Of a DNA stretch of 64,000 nt, positions 7,432 through 16,477 are shown piece by piece. Location of the stretch: contig NZ_SNZR01000017.1 of assembly GCF_004363955.1 (NCBI RefSeq), positions 1-64,000 of the forward strand. The letters are read 5' to 3'. Each line of letters begins with the position of its first letter. Position 1 is the stretch's first letter. The translations under genes were made by a program, and so were the position numbers. Under the pieces are notes generated by a model that saw only the letters and a program-made list of their open reading frames with translations, was not told the DNA's origin and did no database searches. Source of the DNA: Enterovirga rhinocerotis. GTDB taxonomy: Bacteria > Pseudomonadota > Alphaproteobacteria > Rhizobiales > Beijerinckiaceae.

Positions 7432-8502
7432 TCAACTGCGGCCAGGCAGCAATCGCTCGAGCGCCTTGAGACGGATCAGGTTGGACGTGGCTTCGGCGAT
7501 CGTCGTCAGCGCATCCCGCTCATCTGCAGCAAGTTTGCGCGGCCTGATGTCGATGACGCAAATCGAACCCAATGCAAACCCCAGGGGGTTGCGAACTGGC
7601 GCACCCGCATAGAATCGAAAGCCGAACGGCTCTGCCAAAGCCGGATTCCGCTCGAACATGTTCGCCTTGGACAGATCCTCGAAGATCGTCAGCTCATTGG
7701 AGATGAGCGTTTCATTACAGAATGCCCAATCTCTGGGAGTCGAAGCAGCCTCGAAGCCGACATGGGATTTGAACCATTGCTCGGACTCAGTAAGGAGTGT
7801 GAACATGGCAATCGGCGAGCGCGTCGAATACGCGGCAAGGCGAACGAGGCGGTCAAAGCTCTCCTCGGCGGCCGAGCCGACCAGCCCCGAGTCTCCGACG
7901 GCTTTCAACCGAGCGGGTTCATTCCAGGGGACTCTGTAGCGAACTTGGTCGTTCGGTGCAGGCAGACGGGAGATAAGCTTTGCGACGATGGCCGCGCTAG
8001 TCGCAGCGATATCGGGCAACGATCCCAGCTGGATGTATCGGAGGTCACGGCTCACGGCCTCGCTGCCGCTGTCCGCCACTAGGCCGATGATCGTGGTCGC
8101 CCGGAAGCGCTCGTCTCTCGCCAGCTTCCTTACGAGCTGCTTCCCCACCGACTGATCCGCATTTTCGACCACGATCAATGCCGGTGGCGCAGGGTCCAAC
8201 AGCGAGCCGATATCATCGAGGGTCTCGACGACCACGATCGTCAAGCCCGAGCCGCGCAAGCCCGCCTCCTGCCATCGCCGCGCACGGTTCTCATCCGTCA
8301 CGATGACGGCGACCGGTCGAACGCCTGCAGGCTCTTCGACCCGAGGAGTTATGAGATCGAGCACCGCCTGTCGCGGAATGCGCCTATGTCCACCGGGGGT
8401 TTTCCAAGATGGAACACGTCCGCTCTCAACCCAGAGCTGAGCCGTCCGGACAGACACTCCCAGCAGCTCCGCAGCCTTCGCGGTGGTTAGAATATCGCTC
8501 AC
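7432..8502 (-). CDS. HTH (excisionase/MerR-like) - GAF sensor regulator
   Basis: 356 residues from GTG 8502. Residues 1-50 form an excisionase/BldC-like winged helix that binds DNA (TTAKAAELLGVSVRTAQLWVESGRVPSWKTPGGHRRI). The middle, about 60-170, reads like a receiver-type alpha/beta domain lacking clear acidic phosphorylation residues. The C-terminal 150 residues are a GAF domain (FDRLVRLAAYSTRSPIAMFTLLTESEQWFKSHVGF, WAFCNETL, FYAGAPVRNPLGFALGSICVID). Such proteins sense a small molecule or oxidants and regulate transcription; the target is unknown. It is the last gene of this minus-strand stretch, with no close partner. Confidence 0.75.
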   Translation of the reverse strand: MSDILTTAKAAELLGVSVRTAQLWVESGRVPSWKTPGGHRRIPRQAVLDLITPRVEEPAGVRPVAVIVTDENRARRWQEAGLRGSGLTIVVVETLDDIGSLLDPAPPALIVVENADQSVGKQLVRKLARDERFRATTIIGLVADSGSEAVSRDLRYIQLGSLPDIAATSAAIVAKLISRLPAPNDQVRYRVPWNEPARLKAVGDSGLVGSAAEESFDRLVRLAAYSTRSPIAMFTLLTESEQWFKSHVGFEAASTPRDWAFCNETLISNELTIFEDLSKANMFERNPALAEPFGFRFYAGAPVRNPLGFALGSICVIDIRPRKLAADERDALTTIAEATSNLIRLKALERLLPGRS

Positions 8503-8685
8503 GTTCCAATCCAATGTTACGGATTGAAATATGGCATTACCACAAAAATTTGCAAGAAACAGAAGCCTTTGCGCCACGGCATCGGCCATCGTTCGGGTGG
8601 GCGGCCACTCGCTGGTCGTCCAGCGTCGAACCACTTGATCTTACGAGTGGCCTACGGAAATCACACCGTGCCATGGCATCTTCGC

Positions 8686-9792
8686 TCACACTGGCTCCGT
8701 GAGCACCGAATACGAACGTCGATAAATCCTCGTTCCCGCCATACGGAACAACGCGTTCCTCAGTATCCGAGGGAGACGACGAGCGCGGTCGCGAGAGGCA
8801 TTCTGGCGATGGACCCAGTCGACGCGCGGCTTCCGGCGGGCCTCAAATCGGTTCAGTGCGACCTCGACACGCGGTTCGGCCGCAAGCACGTCGGCGAGAA
8901 CGAGCGCATCCTCGATCGCCAGACCGGCTCCCTGTGCCATGCTGGGAGGGGCGGCATGAGCGGCGTCTCCGATCAGCACCACGCGGTTCCTATGCCAGCT
9001 CTCCAGCCGAAGCCGAACCAGCTCCGAGAAATGGACATCAGAGGACGCCGCCAAGTGCAGCACTTGCCTGAATGGCCCCGCGACGTGGTCGAAAAGCGGC
9101 GGCAACATCGTTGACGCGGAATAGCGGTCGACCTCCCATTCCGGCACGGACATGTCGGCATAAATATACAGTTCCGATGGCGAGATGGGCTTACAGAGTA
9201 CGCTGCGGTCACTGCCTAGCATAACAGTCCAATCGGCAAGGCCGCATATGTTGCGTGTAATGAACCTCCAGCAAACATTACCGACATATTCTGGTGATGG
9301 GCCGCCCGGAAACGCGAGTTCTCGGACCGTGGAGTTGACGCCATCTGCACCGATAACGAGATCGTATTCCCCGATATCTCCGTCGTCGAAACGAACGACA
9401 ACGTCATCACCGCGATCGTCGATCGAGGTGATCGATTTCAGACATACCTCGGCTCGGGACTCGTTCCTGAGAATCTGCCACAGCGTCGACCGTCTCGTCG
9501 ATCTGCATGGCGCGACGGCACCCCAGACGTCTCGCGTGTCGATCGCGCTCAGCAGCCGACCGTTCTCATCGCAGATGCGCTGGCGGGTGATAGGATAGGA
9601 CTGCTCGAGCAGTGGTTCGAGCAGCCCAAGCTGGCCTATTGCCCGAACGCTGTTCCCTGGAAGGAACAGCCCGGCGCCTCCCTCGCCGGCCTTCTCGTTA
9701 TGCTCCACGATGGTTGGCTCGAAGCCGCGCAGGGAGAGCGCGCGACATGCGGCCAGCCCGGCGATGCCGGCCCCGACGATCAGGATGCGCAT
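8686..9792 (-). CDS. FAD-dependent aromatic-ring monooxygenase (PHBH/UbiH class)
   Basis: 368 residues from ATG 9792. It has the three class A flavoprotein monooxygenase signatures: the N-terminal GxGxxG Rossmann motif (ILIVGAGIAGLAACRALSLRG), the DG motif (LVIGADGVNSTVR, about residues 155-167), and the GD motif (VVLIGDAAHAAPPSMAQG, about 280-297). Such enzymes hydroxylate or epoxidise aromatic or isoprenoid substrates with NAD(P)H and O2. It lies 43 bp downstream of a P450 gene on the same strand and is probably co-transcribed with it and with the GMC oxidoreductase further upstream. Confidence 0.85.
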   Translation of the reverse strand: MRILIVGAGIAGLAACRALSLRGFEPTIVEHNEKAGEGGAGLFLPGNSVRAIGQLGLLEPLLEQSYPITRQRICDENGRLLSAIDTRDVWGAVAPCRSTRRSTLWQILRNESRAEVCLKSITSIDDRGDDVVVRFDDGDIGEYDLVIGADGVNSTVRELAFPGGPSPEYVGNVCWRFITRNICGLADWTVMLGSDRSVLCKPISPSELYIYADMSVPEWEVDRYSASTMLPPLFDHVAGPFRQVLHLAASSDVHFSELVRLRLESWHRNRVVLIGDAAHAAPPSMAQGAGLAIEDALVLADVLAAEPRVEVALNRFEARRKPRVDWVHRQNASRDRARRLPRILRNALFRMAGTRIYRRSYSVLTEPV

Positions 9793-9835
9793 TGCGATGA
9801 ACTCGTTCTTGCTAGCGGTGCATCGGTTGGAAGCG

Positions 9836-11041
9836 TCACGGCACCCAGGCGATGCGGCACTCGGAGCTGGCGCGCACAAAGACGTAGCCTTGGAAAACCG
9901 GCGGTCTGACGAGGCAGGCGTGAGGCAGCCGCTCGGTCAGCGCACTCAATGCCTCCTCGAGGGCGGCGCGGCCGAATGCATCGGCGATGCATTTGTGTGC
10001 ACCTGCACCGAAGACCAAGTTCGAGAGGCCGCCGTCCTGACGGAAGATGTCGAAGTCGTCCGGGCGCTCGAACTTCCGCTCATCTCGCAGTGCTGACATC
10101 AACGACAGCACCACGAGCTCTCCCGCCGGCAGTACGTGCTCGCCGATGAGGATGTCGTCCGTCGAGATCCTGACCAGGCCGGCGATGCCCGGCTCAAACC
10201 GGAGGGCCTCCGAGACCGCCGGGGCGACCAGCTTCGGGTCGGCGCAGACAGAATTCCAGAGGCGGGGATGAGCCATCAGGTTGGCCGTCTGCGCCACGAT
10301 GGCAATCCGTATCGATTCCGTGCCGCCGATGATGAGCTGGACGATCTGGATCAGGGCTTCGATGCGCGAATGCCCCTGCTGGTTCTGGGCGGCATCAAGG
10401 TAGGCCGGCACAAAGTCGTTGTCGCGCTCGTCGTGGTTGCGACCTGCCAACTCCTCAATGGTATGTCGGACGCGTCCGGCTGCAGCCTCCGCTGCGGCAA
10501 CGATCTCAGGTGTCACGTCGGGGCGGAAAAAGGCATTCATCGCCTCGACGTCCCGAATGAATGCGGGGACCTCCAGATTCGGAATTCCGAGGAGGCTGGC
10601 CAATCCCATAGCCGGAAGCTTGGCAGCGTAATCTCGGACGAGTCTCAGCTCTCCTTCGGCATAGGTTGAATCAAGCAGAACCTGCGCACTGCGTCGAACG
10701 TGCGCCCGATAGCGCTGAGCAACGTTCTCGACGAGCGCCCGGGACAGGGCTGAACGGCGACGGCGATGGACATCTCCATTCGCCGTCAGCATGCCGTGCT
10801 CGAAAATGTCGAAAAGAGCTCCGTTGGTGATGCCGAGTTGCGCAGGGAGGGCGATTTCGGTCGCTCTCAATCGCGGGTCGCGGGCGAGCGAGGCCACATC
10901 GTCGTATCTCAGCACGATATAGCCACCGAGCGGCATGATCGCGAACGGATGAGCGTCGCGAAAGCGCCTGAATGTGCCGTGCGGATCGGACTCGAGATCC
11001 TCCAGAGGAACAACGGGAACGGGGGAAACCTTGTCGAGCAT
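9836..11041 (-). CDS. Cytochrome P450
   Basis: 401 residues from ATG 11041 (AAGGA upstream; an in-frame ATG at 11080 is less likely). Family marks are the I-helix IIGGTESI, the K-helix ExxR in EALRFEP, and the heme loop FGAGAHKCIADAFGR with the axial Cys. The Gly normally two residues after the Cys is Ala here, a tolerated but uncommon change. The distal acid/alcohol pair is Glu-Ser instead of Glu/Asp-Thr. It is a soluble bacterial P450 that needs ferredoxin and reductase partners, none of which is adjacent. It forms a putative oxidation cassette with the neighbouring monooxygenase and GMC oxidoreductase. Confidence 0.9.
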   Translation of the reverse strand: MLDKVSPVPVVPLEDLESDPHGTFRRFRDAHPFAIMPLGGYIVLRYDDVASLARDPRLRATEIALPAQLGITNGALFDIFEHGMLTANGDVHRRRRSALSRALVENVAQRYRAHVRRSAQVLLDSTYAEGELRLVRDYAAKLPAMGLASLLGIPNLEVPAFIRDVEAMNAFFRPDVTPEIVAAAEAAAGRVRHTIEELAGRNHDERDNDFVPAYLDAAQNQQGHSRIEALIQIVQLIIGGTESIRIAIVAQTANLMAHPRLWNSVCADPKLVAPAVSEALRFEPGIAGLVRISTDDILIGEHVLPAGELVVLSLMSALRDERKFERPDDFDIFRQDGGLSNLVFGAGAHKCIADAFGRAALEEALSALTERLPHACLVRPPVFQGYVFVRASSECRIAWVP

Positions 11042-11372
11042 TGTCGTCGGTTCCTTGATCACTGGAGCGAGGCTGCCCATCCGCTTCTGGTAGGCGGGCT
11101 CCCGCGTTGATGAGAGATGACGCGGCCAGGCCCTTGGGATTGGCGCGGTTGGACACCGGGGTTGCTGTTGGCCGGAGGCATCGATGGGCGGCGGCTGAAC
11201 GCCGGTCGATGGAGGCGCCGTTAGGCTTCGGCGCTGGAGATCTCGCCCAGGACGTCAGCGAGCAGGCATGTTGAATCGCAGTCGCTCGCGTCAGGCATTC
11301 GCGGAGACGGATCGATCAGTCTGGAGATTGGGAGATGCCGGCGACGCGTGCGGAGCGTGCCGGCATCGCCGG
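11042..11372. other. Intergenic stretch between GMC oxidoreductase and P450 genes
   Basis: 331 bp with no supported gene, between two genes on the same strand. It is long for an operon and could hold a separate promoter for the P450-monooxygenase pair. No convincing hairpin or operator was found by eye. Confidence 0.4.
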
Positions 11373-13028
11373 TCAGAAAGCCGGCTCCAGGTTCGCGTCG
11401 GCCGCGGCGCTCGCTGGCGCGGCGGTGGACAAGCCGTGCTGCTTCGCAATCATGTCTGCGGCCCGTTCACCGATGACCACGCAAGGCGCCATCGTGTTGC
11501 CGACCGTGATGCGCGGCATGATCGAGGAATCGGCGATGCGCAGAGAAGCGATCCCGTAGACTCTCAGTTGGCCGTCGACGACCGACATCCAGTCCTGCCC
11601 CATCTTGGCGGTGCCCGATTGATGCCAGTAGGAGACCGCTGACTTGCGGATGAAGTCGATCAGTCCTGCTCGATCCCGAAGTCCCGGCGCCGCCTCATGC
11701 GTCACCAAAGGATCGAAGGCGCTGCTGTTGCCGATGTCTCGACAAAGCTCGACCGTCGCGATTGCTGCCGCCATGTCCTCTTCGGCGCTCAGCGAGTTCG
11801 GTTCGATGAGCACGGGATCGTCCGCGTTGCGGCCGGACAGCCGCACACGGCCCCGGCTCTTCGGCTGCGCAAGCCCGGCGAACATCGTCCAGCCATGCTC
11901 CGGAGTTTCGATCTCCGCTTCCGCCGGCGAAGGCACCGCGAATTCGAGCTGACACTGGAGGATGTCCGGCGCGGGGAGCCTAGCATCGCTCTTCCAATAC
12001 AGAGTCGCTTCGCAGCCGCCCGCGCTGACCGCCTCGCTCTTGCGGTGCGCCCACGTGCATCCGAACGCGATATGATCCTGATGGTTTCGCCCGACGCCCG
12101 GCAGGTGCTGGATCACGTCGATGCCATGCGCCTGCAGTTCGGCCTGAGGGCCGATGCCGGATTGCATCAGCACCTTGGGCGTCTGGATGGCTCCCAAGGA
12201 AAGGATGGTCTCGCATCGTGCACGAAACTGTCGGCGCTCGCCGTTCAGCAGAATCTCGACACCAACGGCCCTTCTTCCTTCGATCAAGATGCGCGTGACC
12301 AGGGCATGGGTCACAACCGTCAGGTTGGATCCCGCTTCCATACGATGAACATAGGAGCGGAACACCGACTGACGCTTGCCGTCACGCACCCGCAGGTCCG
12401 CAATGGCAGCGCCCCCAGCGCTCTCCATCATTTCACCATTCGGAGAATCGAAGACGGGAATGCCCAGGAGGCCAGCCGCGTCGACGAGCGTCCGGGCGAT
12501 TGGCTGCGGTTGCTGTGACTGGGCGACGTAGACCGGGCCGCCCACGCCGCGGCGTAGAGCATCGGGAGTGCCGCGCCAGTCTTCGATCCGGCGATAGTAT
12601 CCGAGGACCGACTCGTAGCCCCACGCCTCGTCGCCGGCTTCCTGCGCGAAGTGGTTCCAATCCTCCCTATGGCCCCGCGCCCAGACCATGACATTGATGC
12701 TGGAGCCTCCGCCCAGCCCTTTGCCCATGTTGAGCGACAGCTGACGTCCACCCAGGCCGCCGGCCGGCTGCCCGACGAACGCCCAGTCGCGCTCACTACC
12801 GAGATTGAGGGGCCACTGGCCCGGGTTCGACACAGTCTCGGACACGTCGTCCCCGCCAGCCTCGAGCAGGAGGACGCTCGCGTTGGAGTCCTCCGCAAGG
12901 CGGGCGGCTACGACGGAGCCGCTGGATCCAGCACCGCACACGATGAAGTCGTAGCTCCGGCATTCGTCGATCGGGCTGGTTCTGCGGTCACGAGCGACAT
13001 GGTTGGGGGGATCCGATCTGTCCTTCAT
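11373..13028 (-). CDS. GMC-family FAD oxidoreductase (choline dehydrogenase-like)
   Basis: 551 residues from ATG 13028, with AGAGGAG eight bases upstream. The N-terminal FAD-binding fold is YDFIVCGAGSSGSVVAARL. The GMC signature GKGLGGGSSINVMVWARG follows near residue 105, and the second signature GAIQTPKVLMQSGIG near 285. The C-terminal active-site His and Asn lie in SYWHQSGTAKMG and ITVGNTMAP. These enzymes oxidise alcohols to aldehydes using flavin. First gene of a probable GMC - P450 - flavin monooxygenase operon; the physiological alcohol is unknown. Confidence 0.88.
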   Translation of the reverse strand: MKDRSDPPNHVARDRRTSPIDECRSYDFIVCGAGSSGSVVAARLAEDSNASVLLLEAGGDDVSETVSNPGQWPLNLGSERDWAFVGQPAGGLGGRQLSLNMGKGLGGGSSINVMVWARGHREDWNHFAQEAGDEAWGYESVLGYYRRIEDWRGTPDALRRGVGGPVYVAQSQQPQPIARTLVDAAGLLGIPVFDSPNGEMMESAGGAAIADLRVRDGKRQSVFRSYVHRMEAGSNLTVVTHALVTRILIEGRRAVGVEILLNGERRQFRARCETILSLGAIQTPKVLMQSGIGPQAELQAHGIDVIQHLPGVGRNHQDHIAFGCTWAHRKSEAVSAGGCEATLYWKSDARLPAPDILQCQLEFAVPSPAEAEIETPEHGWTMFAGLAQPKSRGRVRLSGRNADDPVLIEPNSLSAEEDMAAAIATVELCRDIGNSSAFDPLVTHEAAPGLRDRAGLIDFIRKSAVSYWHQSGTAKMGQDWMSVVDGQLRVYGIASLRIADSSIMPRITVGNTMAPCVVIGERAADMIAKQHGLSTAAPASAAADANLEPAF

Positions 13029-13329
13029 CGCGTGGCTCCTCTGAGGCGTGTGGATGTGTCTACTGACTTGAAATCACATTATGCCGATTCTGTCAAATTC
13101 TGCAGTTTGGTATGATTATGCGGTTTTCGCCACCAGTCGCCTCGCTTCTCCCTTCGTTGGGCGTCGCGTTCGAGCGTGAGACGTCTGGCAGAAGTCCGGA
13201 CGTTTTTTTGCGGTCTATCGTCGTCTCGAACTAAACTTACATTTCCGAAATATGTGTCATTATGGCAGACTGACATCGTCCGTACTTTACAGCCATGACA
13301 CACTTCGGCTGATGTAGTGCCACTTTATC
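13029..13329. other. AT-rich upstream region of the GMC operon
   Basis: 301 bp, clearly richer in A and T than the neighbouring genes (for example around 13075-13130 and 13200-13280). It lies upstream of the GMC gene and downstream of the DUF1127 gene, so it probably holds the GMC operon promoter. The 74-codon minus-strand frame inside (13079-13303) has no ribosome site or recognisable product. Confidence 0.4.
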
Positions 13330-13848
13330 TCAACGATCGCGAACACCACGGACGAATGTCTCGATCATCGCCCGATCGCAGATGCCGATGTCTCTTAACG
13401 TGGCCGTATCCAGCCTGCGGAGGTCCTGGACTGCTCTGCCGATCGCGATTTCACTCAGGACGCGGTGATATCGACGAGCTACCGCAGCCTTGAACCTGGA
13501 CAGCCAAGTATGGCGACGCGGGTGAGCCGACATCCCGCTCGAGGGAAGGGGCTGTGGCAGTCCCAGTTCGGCGATGGAGCCGAATGCGAGCGCCTGGCCT
13601 GCAATGCCAAAATCTGACGCCAGCTTGTCGAACCAGGAGACGCGACGGCTCGGCGCCGAAACAGGTGCGCCGCTCGATGACGCGGTTGCCGAAGCGCACG
13701 AGACGAAGATCGGCCCGGCACCTCTCCCGCGATCCCCGGGAGCGTCGCCCGATGATCGCCGCAGCGCGACGACATTCTCGGTGGAAGAGAGCGTCGGCTG
13801 CTTTTGACAGCTCAAATCAGCTATCTCTTCGAACTTATGATATTTCAT
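13330..13848 (-). CDS. DUF1127 domain protein
   Basis: 172 residues from ATG 13848, with GGAG seven bases upstream (an earlier in-frame ATG at 13878 lacks one). Only the last 40 residues are recognisable: AVQDLRRLDTATLRDIGICDR is the DUF1127 motif, a small Arg-rich RNA-binding-type domain found in alphaproteobacterial proteins involved in phosphate, carbon and motility adaptation. The N-terminal 125 residues are low in recognisable structure and rich in Ser, Ala and Arg. It is longer than the common 45-90 residue DUF1127 proteins. Confidence 0.65.
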   Translation of the reverse strand: MKYHKFEEIADLSCQKQPTLSSTENVVALRRSSGDAPGDRGRGAGPIFVSCASATASSSGAPVSAPSRRVSWFDKLASDFGIAGQALAFGSIAELGLPQPLPSSGMSAHPRRHTWLSRFKAAVARRYHRVLSEIAIGRAVQDLRRLDTATLRDIGICDRAMIETFVRGVRDR

Positions 13849-14016
13849 AGTGAGCTCCACTAGTTTTATGGAGCTCATATCGGTCGATAAAGTTACATGA
13901 ATGCTTTGAATACAGACATTATCATTTCGAATGACATATTAGACCTAGGGCGAGCGATGCCAGCGTGGCGGAGATGCGCAGGTGGAACTGGCGCGCCCGC
14001 CCGCCCAGACGTTCGA

Positions 14017-14742
14017 TCACGGCCGCCCTCTGCGCGCGTCAACAACCGTCACGTCCGTATCCAAGACGTATCCCGCGCCCCGCTCGGTCCGTATGATCTT
14101 CGGTCGGGACGGATCAGACTCCAGCTTTCGACGCAGCCGCAGAACGAGGACATCGATACTGCGATCGAAAACCTCGTCGTCGTGGCTGCGGGATTCCGTA
14201 AGCAGGTGCTCGCGGGACAGTATCCGCTGCGGAGCCTTCAGGAAAGCGGTCAGGAGCCTGAATTCCCCGGTGGTGAGCTTAGTGCTTCCGCCGCTCGCGT
14301 CGGCGAGCTTCCTCGCGTCGATATCGAGCTCCCAATCGGAGAACCGGTAGATCTTGCGCTCCCTGCGCTTTTTCAGCGCCGGTTTCTCTCTCAGGGAGAC
14401 TCGAACCCTCGCCAGGAGCTCCCGAACACCGAAGGGCTTGGTGACGTAGTCCACCGCACCGAGTTCCAGCCCGATGACCTTATCGGCCTCATCGAGGCGG
14501 TCGCCGCTGATGATGATGATTGGGGCATCCGAGGTGCTCGCGAGACGGCGGACGATCTCGAGGCCGTCCTCCGGACCGAGATTCAGATCCACGATGACGA
14601 GGTCGACGATGTCGGTGGCGACGATTTGGGCGAGCGACCGACTGTCTCCGATCGCGCTTACGCGGAAAGCGTGCTGCGAAAGGTAGTCGGACAACAGGTC
14701 TCGAATGGTCGGGTCATCGTCTATCAACAAGACGTGCTTCAC
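14017..14742 (-). CDS. OmpR/PhoB-family response regulator (orphan)
   Basis: 241 residues. The receiver domain (1-120) has the acidic pocket IDDDP (8-11), the phospho-acceptor Asp52 (IVDLNLG), Ser in IIIISGD, and Lys in VTKPFG. The C-terminal winged helix (130-235) ends with RTERGAGYVLD, typical of OmpR-type DNA-binding domains. No histidine kinase gene is adjacent, so the partner kinase must be encoded elsewhere. The DNA on both sides is AT-rich. Confidence 0.9.
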   Translation of the reverse strand: MKHVLLIDDDPTIRDLLSDYLSQHAFRVSAIGDSRSLAQIVATDIVDLVIVDLNLGPEDGLEIVRRLASTSDAPIIIISGDRLDEADKVIGLELGAVDYVTKPFGVRELLARVRVSLREKPALKKRRERKIYRFSDWELDIDARKLADASGGSTKLTTGEFRLLTAFLKAPQRILSREHLLTESRSHDDEVFDRSIDVLVLRLRRKLESDPSRPKIIRTERGAGYVLDTDVTVVDARRGRP

Positions 14743-15073
14743 GAGATTGCTCCAGCGCTACGGAAGGTGTGGGGCAAGCGGCGCGCGACCGTGCGATGCG
14801 CGGTACCCGAGCTCGTTTCCTGTCTCCCGTACCGCGCTCGCGACCCGGCATCGCCGACGGCCTGTCCAGCAATTGAACGCACGCATCCTGAGAGGCACCC
14901 CTTGACGATGAGCGCGCTCAAATATCGATTATATCAAATTATGCAAATTTTTTTTTTAGACTCTCCCGGGTCGTCGATGGCGCCCTGTGGTCGGGAACGG
15001 CTTTCGCTAGGCGGGTGATGCGGGCGAAGAGTTCGTCCCGCCCGCATCGTGACCAACCGCCGACGCCTCGGGG
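14743..15073. other. Intergenic stretch with T-run and hydrolase terminator hairpin
   Basis: No supported gene. It contains a run of ten or more T at about 14948-14957 and the hairpin at 15017-15048 that follows the hydrolase gene. Confidence 0.4.
15017..15048 (-). terminator. Hairpin downstream of the alpha/beta hydrolase gene
   Basis: GATGCGGGCG (15017-15026) and CGCCCGCATC (15039-15048) form a perfect 10-bp stem with a 12-base loop, starting about 25 bases past the hydrolase stop on the minus strand. No U-tract follows immediately, so the terminator call rests on position and stem strength. Confidence 0.5.
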
Positions 15074-15859
15074 TCAGCGCGCGGCCGACCGCGAGGTGCG
15101 AGCGGCTTCGTCGATCACGTCGGACACGACCTTGGGCTGGGTCATGAATACGGCGTGGCTGGCCGACACCGTCGTCACCTTGGCACCGATGCGCTTGGCC
15201 ATCGCATGCAGCATGCGCTGGTCGAAAGCCTTGTCGTCGGTCGCGATGACTGCCCAGCTCGGGCGGCTGCGCCACGCGGCCTGCGTCAGCTTGGTTTCGA
15301 AGACCGACATGTTGATCGGGATCTGGGAATCCCGCATGAAAGCCGCATCGGCATCGGACGTGTCCGCGGCAAATCCAGCCTTGAACTTGCTCGGCAGGAC
15401 ATAACCGAAGCCGTCGGCATTCACATCGAGCACGAATTCAGGCGGTGTCTGATAGCCCGCATATTGCTGCCCCGTCGTCTCACCGACATCAGGGGAAAGT
15501 GCGGACACATAGACGAGACCTGCCACCTTCGCGTTGGTACCCGCTTCCGTGATCACCGTACCACCCCAGGAATGGCCGACGAGAATTGCCGGGCCGTCCT
15601 GGCGGTCCAGAGCGCGCTTGGTCGCAGCGACATCGTCGGCGAGCGACGTCAGCGGGTTCTGGACGATCGTGACCTTGTAGCCGCGTCGCGTGAGGTTGTC
15701 ATAGACCCCGCGCCATCCGGAGCCGTCGGCAAAGGCGCCGTGCACCAGCACGACATTGCGAACCGTCTGGCCCTCCGGGATGCGGTCGGCCGCATGAGCA
15801 AGAGTGGCGGTCGACAGGCCAGCGGCGATCGCCGTTGCCATAACGTATTTCATGCTCAT
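15074..15859 (-). CDS. Secreted alpha/beta hydrolase
   Basis: 261 residues from ATG 15859 (AGGAAGG upstream). A signal peptide (residues 1-24) ends at AHA. The mature enzyme has VLVHGAFADGSGWRGVYDNL (oxyanion region), the nucleophile elbow GHSWGG (Ser near residue 97), and His near the end in SASHAVFMTQP. This is the EstC/haloperoxidase-like group of esterases and hydrolases, usually exported. Substrate unknown. Monocistronic, with an AT-rich promoter region upstream and a hairpin downstream. Confidence 0.82.
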   Translation of the reverse strand: MSMKYVMATAIAAGLSTATLAHAADRIPEGQTVRNVVLVHGAFADGSGWRGVYDNLTRRGYKVTIVQNPLTSLADDVAATKRALDRQDGPAILVGHSWGGTVITEAGTNAKVAGLVYVSALSPDVGETTGQQYAGYQTPPEFVLDVNADGFGYVLPSKFKAGFAADTSDADAAFMRDSQIPINMSVFETKLTQAAWRSRPSWAVIATDDKAFDQRMLHAMAKRIGAKVTTVSASHAVFMTQPKVVSDVIDEAARTSRSAAR

Positions 15860-15928
15860 TTTGCTTCCTTCCTGCTTTATAAAACAATGAATAGTCTTTG
15901 AACTGGTTTTTATTCCGGATTTTATTGG

Positions 15929-16107
15929 CTAAACTGTCGGATGTGTACGTCCATCAATGACGAATTCGGTTCCTGCGATTGCTGCGGCCCGGCCTGAAGC
16001 GAGGAAAGGCGATCAGGTGGGCGACCTCCCTGGGCGCGGGGCGTCCGATCGGGATGCCGCCGCTTCGTGCAGCCGGAGATCAGAACGCGCTTGCGATCGA
16101 GGTTCAG
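15929..16107 (-). pseudogene. Short-chain dehydrogenase remnant with internal deletion
   Basis: On the minus strand an SDR-type N-terminus, LNLDRKRVLISGCTK (cofactor-binding strand and Gly motif), runs directly into SDR C-terminal sequence. That sequence is GIPIGRPAPREVAHLIAF in one frame, then ASGRAAAIAGTEFVIDG in another, ending at TAG (15929-15931). The roughly 190-residue core with the catalytic Ser-Tyr-Lys is missing, and one frameshift is present. The gene is dead. It sits next to further decayed genes at 16.4-17.0 kb. Confidence 0.65.
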
Positions 16108-16464
16108 AAAATCGCACACCAGTTGATCTCCGGTTCGACGATGTTCGCCTTCGAGGGCAAACGGAGAGGCCAGCGTCACGGGTCTGTTTCCGAACTTGTC
16201 GGTCAGGATTGCGCCCTAGCTCCTCATGCAGAGCACTGTCGCGCTTGACCGCCACGCCAGAAAAAAGCAGCGCAGCCATCGCCTCGACGTCGATCCGGAG
16301 GCCGATATAGAAGGACTGTTGAGATTATTAGTTCTCGACATCTTTTCGAACAGTCCGAGTACTTTGTCTGTACGCAACTTCATACTAGCAAGTCCGAGAA
16401 GAAATGTCCTTTCTAATATTGCAAGAAAATGGATACTATCACTCACATCGGGCTATTTGATTTA
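16108..16464. other. AT-rich decayed stretch
   Basis: No intact gene. GGACTGTT (16313-16320) and AACAGTCC (16349-16356) form an 8-bp inverted repeat, and a much stronger hairpin begins at 16448. The low G+C from about 16310 to 16500 contrasts with the surroundings and suggests acquired, degenerating DNA. Confidence 0.45.
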
Positions 16465-16477
16465 TCAAATAGCCCGA
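16448..16477. repeat. Perfect 13-bp stem-loop
   Basis: TCGGGCTATTTGA (16448-16460) pairs perfectly with TCAAATAGCCCGA (16465-16477) around the loop TTTA. It lies at the left edge of the decayed restriction-type locus. It could be a terminator, a site-specific recombination arm, or the end of an element; no U-tract decides the direction. Confidence 0.6.

Noticed and set aside
13079-13303. 74-codon minus-strand frame
   Set aside because: No ribosome site, no recognisable sequence, AT-rich promoter-like DNA.
14945-14957. Run of ten or more T as a terminator U-tract
   Set aside because: No stable stem directly before it on the plus strand, and no plus-strand gene ends nearby.
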